Shown: one piece after another, positions 59,878-64,000 of the stretch
How positions within the stretch are numbered: the stretch's first letter is position 1
Layout of the letters: each line of letters opens with the position of its first letter
Source of the DNA: Colivicinus sp963607765
GTDB taxonomy: Bacteria > Bacillota_I > Bacilli_A > Erysipelotrichales > Erysipelotrichaceae
DNA: 64,000 bases
Assembly (NCBI GenBank): GCA_963607765.1
Contig: CAVDDT010000016.1
Coordinates: 62,001 to 126,000, forward strand
Reading direction: 5' to 3'
Program-made: the position numbers and the translations under genes
The notes under the pieces: generated by a model
The model's database searches: none
What the model was told of the DNA's origin: nothing
What the model saw: only the letters and a program-made list of their open reading frames with translations

Positions 59878-61730
59878 TTCATAGCTTTAATCATCATGTT
59901 GGCAATACGTGTTGTATAGCTAACAGGATCTTCAATATTTAATCCGGCAATTAATAATGCTTGATCATATAGAAGGGTAGCATATTCATCGATGTTTTTA
60001 TCCTTTTGGTAGCAACTTGATAAAGCCTTAAATAATTCGTGATCAGGATTGATTTCTAATATTTTATTAGCCTTAACAGAACCTTGATTCATCGCATTCA
60101 AGGTTTTTTCCATGTTTATAGAAAGGCCATCATCAGAAACCAGACAAACAGGAGAAGTCTTTAATCTACTAGATAACTTAACATCATAGACTTTATCTTT
60201 TAGACAATTTTTAATTGCCTCAATTAAATCTTTGTTATCTTCAGCTTTCTTTTCAATTTCTTCTTTCTCTTCTTTTGTCTCAAAATCTAAATCGCCTTTT
60301 TGAAGCGACTTAAATGGTTTGTTGTCATAAGCATTAACAATGCTAGCTAAGAATTCATCAACGCTATCAGTGAAATATAATACTTCATAGCCCTTATCTA
60401 ATACTTTTTCTAGTTGAGGAAGTTTCTTGATTGTTTCGATAGAATCACCACTTGCATAGTAAATATCCTTTTGGTCTTCTTTCATTCTAGAAACATATTC
60501 TTTTAAAGTAACATACTTGTCTTCATTGCTTGATTTGAATAATAGTAAATCAATTAGTTCATCTTTATGAACTCCATATCCATCATATGTGCCAAACTTT
60601 AATTGAGCGCCAAATTGGTCAAAGAACTTTTCATAAGTTTCTCTTTCACTTTCGAGCATCTTAACTAAAGTTGATTTAATTTTCTTATCAATTGATTTCT
60701 TTAAAGAAGTCATTTGATAGTCTTCTTGTAAGATTTCTCTTGAAATATTCAATGATAAATCATCACTATCAACTACGCCTCTAATAAATCTAAAATAATC
60801 GCTCACTATTTCCTTAGCTTCATCTTTGATGAAAACGCCTTTTGAATATAACTTTAACCCAAGTTTATAATCAGCTGAATAATAGTTCATTGGCCTAACA
60901 CTTGGAATATATAGAAGGGCACTATATGAAGTGTTTCCTTCAACTTTGTAGTGGATCGTCTTTAAAGGCTTTTCGAAATCAAAGTAAGTCATTTGATAGA
61001 ATTCGTTATAATCTTCTTCTTTGATGTCTTTTTTAGGCTTCTTCCAAAGAGGAACCATTGAATTAATTGTCTTTTCCTCAATTTCTTTTTTATCTTCTTT
61101 AGTAACTTCTACATCCATCACGATTGGATATCTAATGAAATCAGAATATTTCTTAATCAACATTTGAAGATTATCAGAATTTAAATAATCATCATACTTC
61201 TTTTCCTTTGTGTTTTCTTTAATATATAAAGTGATGCTTGTGCCATAATCATCTTTGTTTGAAGCTTTTACTTCATAGCCATCCATGCTTCCAATCCATA
61301 AGTATGCTTTTTCTTCACCGACTTTTTTAGAAAGCACTTCAATTTTATCGGCTACCATAAAAGCGCTATAGAAGCCAACGCCAAATTGACCAATAATATC
61401 TACTTTTTCTTTTTCATCAAGATTCTCTTTAAATTCAAGTGAACCAGACTTTGCGATAGTACCTAGATTATTTTCTAAATCTTCTTTAGACATGCCAATG
61501 CCATTATCAGAAATAGTAATAGTTCTATTTTTCTTATCACATTCAATCTTTATTTTGGAATCGTTAGTTTCAACACTAGTGTCGGTTAAAGACAAATAGT
61601 GACGCTTATCAATCGCATCTGATGCGTTTGAAATGATTTCTCTTAAGAAAATGTCGGTATTTGTATAGATGGAATTAGCCATCAAGTCTAGTATTCTTTT
61701 AGATTCGGTTTTAAATTGTTTAATTGCCAT
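59874..61730 (-). CDS. htpG: Molecular chaperone HtpG (Hsp90)
   Basis: This 618-residue cytoplasmic Hsp90 has the GHKL ATPase domain (residues 1-220): NIFLREIISNASDAIDK-like helix (here TDIFLREIISNASDAID), TISDNGIGMSKEDL, GQFGVGFYSAFMV, then the middle domain with SREILQED and the C-terminal dimer domain. Length is normal. AAAGGAGTGATAAT is the ribosome-binding site. A perfect CIRCE lies between promoter and start, so HrcA controls it. Confidence 0.97.
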   Translation of the reverse strand: MAIKQFKTESKRILDLMANSIYTNTDIFLREIISNASDAIDKRHYLSLTDTSVETNDSKIKIECDKKNRTITISDNGIGMSKEDLENNLGTIAKSGSLEFKENLDEKEKVDIIGQFGVGFYSAFMVADKIEVLSKKVGEEKAYLWIGSMDGYEVKASNKDDYGTSITLYIKENTKEKKYDDYLNSDNLQMLIKKYSDFIRYPIVMDVEVTKEDKKEIEEKTINSMVPLWKKPKKDIKEEDYNEFYQMTYFDFEKPLKTIHYKVEGNTSYSALLYIPSVRPMNYYSADYKLGLKLYSKGVFIKDEAKEIVSDYFRFIRGVVDSDDLSLNISREILQEDYQMTSLKKSIDKKIKSTLVKMLESERETYEKFFDQFGAQLKFGTYDGYGVHKDELIDLLLFKSSNEDKYVTLKEYVSRMKEDQKDIYYASGDSIETIKKLPQLEKVLDKGYEVLYFTDSVDEFLASIVNAYDNKPFKSLQKGDLDFETKEEKEEIEKKAEDNKDLIEAIKNCLKDKVYDVKLSSRLKTSPVCLVSDDGLSINMEKTLNAMNQGSVKANKILEINPDHELFKALSSCYQKDKNIDEYATLLYDQALLIAGLNIEDPVSYTTRIANMMIKAMN

Positions 61731-61742
61731 ATTATCACTCCT

Positions 61743-61769
61743 TTAGCACTCATTCTCCTAGAGTGCTAA
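61743..61769 (-). promoter_or_regulatory. CIRCE element (HrcA operator) of htpG
   Basis: TTAGCACTC-N9-GAGTGCTAA, a perfect match to the CIRCE consensus, overlapping the -10 box and ending 13 bases before the htpG start codon. Confidence 0.97.
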
Positions 61770-61795
61770 TATATTTATAACACCAAAATGTTCAA
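61768..61795 (-). promoter_or_regulatory. Sigma-A promoter of htpG
   Basis: Minus strand: TTGAAC (61795-61790), 16 bases, TATATT (61773-61768). The -10 overlaps the CIRCE arm. Confidence 0.7.
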
Positions 61796-61803
61796 TATGC
61801 AAT

Positions 61804-62601
61804 TTATTTCATATTCTTTGTATTACTGGGAGAAAAGCCATACATTTTCTTATATGCTCTTGAAAAATAATCAGAATCCTCAAATCCAACTTCATGAGCT
61901 ATTTCTTTTATTGACAAAGAGGTAGTTGAAAGAAGCTTTCTTGCTTCATTTAATCTAATAGATAAAAGTCTTTGATGAATGGTTGTGTTAAATGTTTCCT
62001 TAAAATGATTGTGTAGAGTTCCTCTTGAGACATTAAAATAATTTACTAGTTTTTCAAAAGAAATATCTTCACTATAGTGACTTAAAAGATATTGTTGAAT
62101 CTCTTTGCCAAGATTCTCACTATTTATTTCGACACCATTAATTAAAGTTAAATATTTAGCACAAATATCAACTAGTTTTCCAAAAGCTTCTATTTGACTG
62201 TAGGAATATTTTTTAGTTAGTTTTAAAGAACCTTCAAGTTTTGGATTATTAAGACCACAATTGTTTAATATTTCATTGATGTTGTCCTTTTCATCTATTG
62301 TTTGTCCCATCATAAAATAGCCACTTAAGGCGCCATAAGTATATAAAGGAACTATAGCTTCATATAGTCCACACCAACATTTATAGATATATATTTTTCC
62401 TGTTTTTTTAGCCACTTCCATAGCTTTTAGATCACAAGTATTACACATATTTTTAGAACTTTTGTTTGATTCTAATAGAGCACAAAAAGGGGACTTTCTT
62501 TTTGGATAAGATGAAATAACATGCCCATCATAATCATAAATGGTCATGTTCATTCCTGATATTAAATAGAAACTTTTTAATAATGATTCTAAGTCTTGCA
62601 T
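61804..62601 (-). CDS. AraC-family regulator with PocR sensor domain
   Basis: The 265-residue protein has an N-terminal PocR domain (about 1-150) with CNTCDLKAMEVAKKTGKIYIYKCWCGL split across the Cys cluster, and a C-terminal pair of HTH motifs (KLVNYFNVSRGTLHNHFKETF; IKEIAHEVGFEDSDYFSRAYKKMYG), typical AraC. PocR domains bind small hydrocarbon or sugar derivatives. It is divergent from the beta-galactosidase gene and so probably controls it (inference from position). Confidence 0.9.
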   Translation of the reverse strand: MQDLESLLKSFYLISGMNMTIYDYDGHVISSYPKRKSPFCALLESNKSSKNMCNTCDLKAMEVAKKTGKIYIYKCWCGLYEAIVPLYTYGALSGYFMMGQTIDEKDNINEILNNCGLNNPKLEGSLKLTKKYSYSQIEAFGKLVDICAKYLTLINGVEINSENLGKEIQQYLLSHYSEDISFEKLVNYFNVSRGTLHNHFKETFNTTIHQRLLSIRLNEARKLLSTTSLSIKEIAHEVGFEDSDYFSRAYKKMYGFSPSNTKNMK

Positions 62602-62661
62602 ATTGCTTCAAAAAAATATATTTGTACTTTTTTCCTGTTATCTATACTTTACTCCATATCA

Positions 62662-62677
62662 TTGTTTTTTTAAACAA
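62662..62677. repeat. Inverted repeat in the regulator-lacZ divergent region
   Basis: TTGTTT-TTTT-AAACAA lies about 30 bases before the beta-galactosidase start. It may be an operator, but the AT content makes chance likely. Confidence 0.3.
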
Positions 62678-62705
62678 GATATATTGATAAAGGAGGACTA
62701 ATATT

Positions 62706-64000
62706 ATGGAAATGAATTTAGAATGGTTAAAAGATCCACAGGTATTTAGAGTTAATAGATTAGACCAAACTTCTTCTCATGTTTGTTATGCAAATGTGGA
62801 AGAAATGAATAGTGGAAATAGTAGCTATATACATTTACTTAATGGTATTTGGAAGTTTCATTATGCAACTTCTTTAAATCAAATAATACCCGAATTTAAG
62901 AATCTTGATTATGATTGTTCAACCTGGGATGATATCAAAGTTCCTGGTCATGTTGAACTTCAAGGATATGGAAGTGTGATGTATGTTAATCAACAATACC
63001 CTTGGGCTGGAAGTGAGGGAATTTTACCTGGCGAGATTCCGCTTCATAATCCTGTTAATAGTTATGTTACTTATTTTGATAGCTCAATTTTAAAAGAAAA
63101 TACAGACACAAGAATTTGTTTTGAGGGTGCTGAAAGTGGATTGGCTCTTTGGGTTAATGGCTCTTTTGTGGGCTATAGTGAAGACAGCTTTACACCATCA
63201 ACTTTTGATATCACTAATTTTGTTAAGGAAGGCAAAAATAAGATAGCTGTAAACGTATATCGATTTACTAGTGGTTCTTGGCTAGAAGATCAAGACTTCT
63301 TTAGATTCTCAGGAATTTTTAGAGATGTTAAACTTATTTCAATTCCTCATGTGCACTTGAATGACTTAAAAATAAGTGAAGATACAAGTAATTTAAGTGA
63401 TGTTACAGTTAATGTTGAAACAAAAATGCTTGGAGATAATTGCTCTTTAGAAATGTCTTTGTACGATAAAGATAATAATCTTTTGGATAAAAAGAGTACT
63501 TCAGATAATGCTTCATTTAATATCGAAAATCCACATTTGTGGTGGGAAGAAGATCCATACTTGTATTCTTTAATTATTGAAGTTAAAGATGAAAAAGGGG
63601 TTGTTGAAGTTGTCAAACAAAGAATAGGAATTCGCCGTTTTGAGAAAAAAGATGGAATCATGTATATCAATGGAAAAAGAATTTTGTTTCATGGTGTAAA
63701 TCGACATGAATTTTCTTGTTATAGTGGCAGAGTAATGGAAGAAGAAACTACTAGAAAAGATTTGCTTAATATGAAAGCCAATAATATTAATGCAGTTAGA
63801 ACATGTCATTATCCAAATAACAATTTCTTTTATGATTTATGTGATGAGATTGGCTTATATGTAATAGATGAAACAAACATGGAAACACATGGCACATGGA
63901 GCGATTTTTTTGATATGGAACATGTTATTCCGGGAGATGATCCAAAATGGCTTGATAATATTATTGATAGAGCTAATTCAATGATTGAGAGAGATAAAAA
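62706..64000 (+). CDS. lacZ: Beta-galactosidase, GH2 family (N-terminal part)
   Basis: The frame is open from ATG 62706 to the right edge (about 431 codons), with AAAGGAGG before the start. It follows LacZ: NRLDQTSSHVCYANVEEM, LLNGIWKFHYA, VPGHVELQGYG, PWAGSEGILPGE, then ESGLALWVNGSFVGYSEDSFTPS, QDFFRFSGIFRDV and GVNRHEFSCYSGRV leading into the TIM barrel, and NAVRTCHYPNNNFFYDLCDEIGLYVIDE. The catalytic Glu region is beyond the edge. No signal peptide, so it is cytoplasmic and splits lactose or galactosides taken up by the cell, giving galactose also imported by MglBAC. Confidence 0.96.
   Translation, partial: MEMNLEWLKDPQVFRVNRLDQTSSHVCYANVEEMNSGNSSYIHLLNGIWKFHYATSLNQIIPEFKNLDYDCSTWDDIKVPGHVELQGYGSVMYVNQQYPWAGSEGILPGEIPLHNPVNSYVTYFDSSILKENTDTRICFEGAESGLALWVNGSFVGYSEDSFTPSTFDITNFVKEGKNKIAVNVYRFTSGSWLEDQDFFRFSGIFRDVKLISIPHVHLNDLKISEDTSNLSDVTVNVETKMLGDNCSLEMSLYDKDNNLLDKKSTSDNASFNIENPHLWWEEDPYLYSLIIEVKDEKGVVEVVKQRIGIRRFEKKDGIMYINGKRILFHGVNRHEFSCYSGRVMEEETTRKDLLNMKANNINAVRTCHYPNNNFFYDLCDEIGLYVIDETNMETHGTWSDFFDMEHVIPGDDPKWLDNIIDRANSMIERDK

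Noticed and set aside
1..64000. Mollicutes-type genetic code because of low GC
   Set aside because: TGA ends several genes with correct C-termini (33416-33418, 43215-43217, 49418-49420), and Trp is coded by TGG.

Overview
The window is a low-GC (visibly AT-rich), gene-dense stretch of a Bacillota chromosome. TGA is used as a stop (for example at 33416-33418 and 43215-43217), so the genetic code is standard and Mollicutes with code 4 are excluded. PPi-dependent phosphofructokinase, pyruvate formate-lyase with its activase, phosphotransacetylase, several oxygen-labile radical or Fe-S enzymes and flavodoxin describe a strictly fermentative anaerobe. The mix of Gram-positive features (CIRCE, cre, L-box riboswitch, FemAB proteins) with this metabolism suggests an Erysipelotrichia-like gut bacterium; the genus cannot be fixed from this window. 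No rRNA, phage, insertion sequence or CRISPR array was seen.

Layout. 1-6.3 kb: end of a purine nucleoside phosphorylase, a 30-codon membrane peptide, a VanY-type lipoprotein, PPi-PFK, Pta, a MATE exporter and an unknown lipoprotein. 6.4-13.3 kb: a cre-controlled galactose ABC transporter (mglBAC) with an attached single-pass protein, a 5TM sensor/PP2C phosphatase and DegV. 13.4-18 kb: pflB-pflA and cardiolipin synthase. 18-24.5 kb: a DUF5692-like membrane protein, a large split activase/dehydratase-like pair, and a flavodoxin-DUF3793 operon behind tandem 16-bp palindromes. 24.6-27.3 kb: purA and purB. 27.4-32.9 kb: a tightly coupled seven-gene operon that is the most unusual part of the window. 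32.9-37.6 kb: acetyltransferase, phosphodiesterase, rhomboid, and a lysine-riboswitch-controlled amino acid ABC transporter. 37.6-44.3 kb: the threonine branch of the aspartate pathway (thrC-thrB-ACT regulator divergent from hom-ask-asd), then tRNA-Thr(CGU). 44.3-51 kb: two FemAB ligases, CCA transferase, and a GlpA-like/GlpB-like/DUF1667 oxidoreductase trio. 51-64 kb: threonine aldolase, polysaccharide deacetylase, WYL regulator with its probable target, serine dehydratase, cyclophilin, aminotransferase, DUF4236 protein, PNP, CIRCE-regulated htpG, a PocR-AraC regulator and the first two thirds or less of a GH2 beta-galactosidase.

The operon at 27441-32877 joins a CooC-type ATPase that keeps the metal-binding CxC at residues 112/114, two 2-hydroxyacyl-CoA-dehydratase-like subunits, their ATP-dependent activase, a 55-residue membrane protein, a 230-residue protein whose sequence lines up with the middle (A2) domain of acetyl-CoA synthase followed by a CxxC-x5-C motif, and a CsoR/RcnR-family metal sensor. 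No CO dehydrogenase, CoA transferase or acyl-CoA dehydrogenase is nearby. The reading offered here (inference) is a metal-regulated, ATP-driven low-potential metalloenzyme of unknown reaction.

A second window-wide signal is that at least ten genes start 6-9 bases after a -10 hexamer with no Shine-Dalgarno sequence, which predicts frequent leaderless mRNAs. All assignments come from reading the sequence; no database search was possible.
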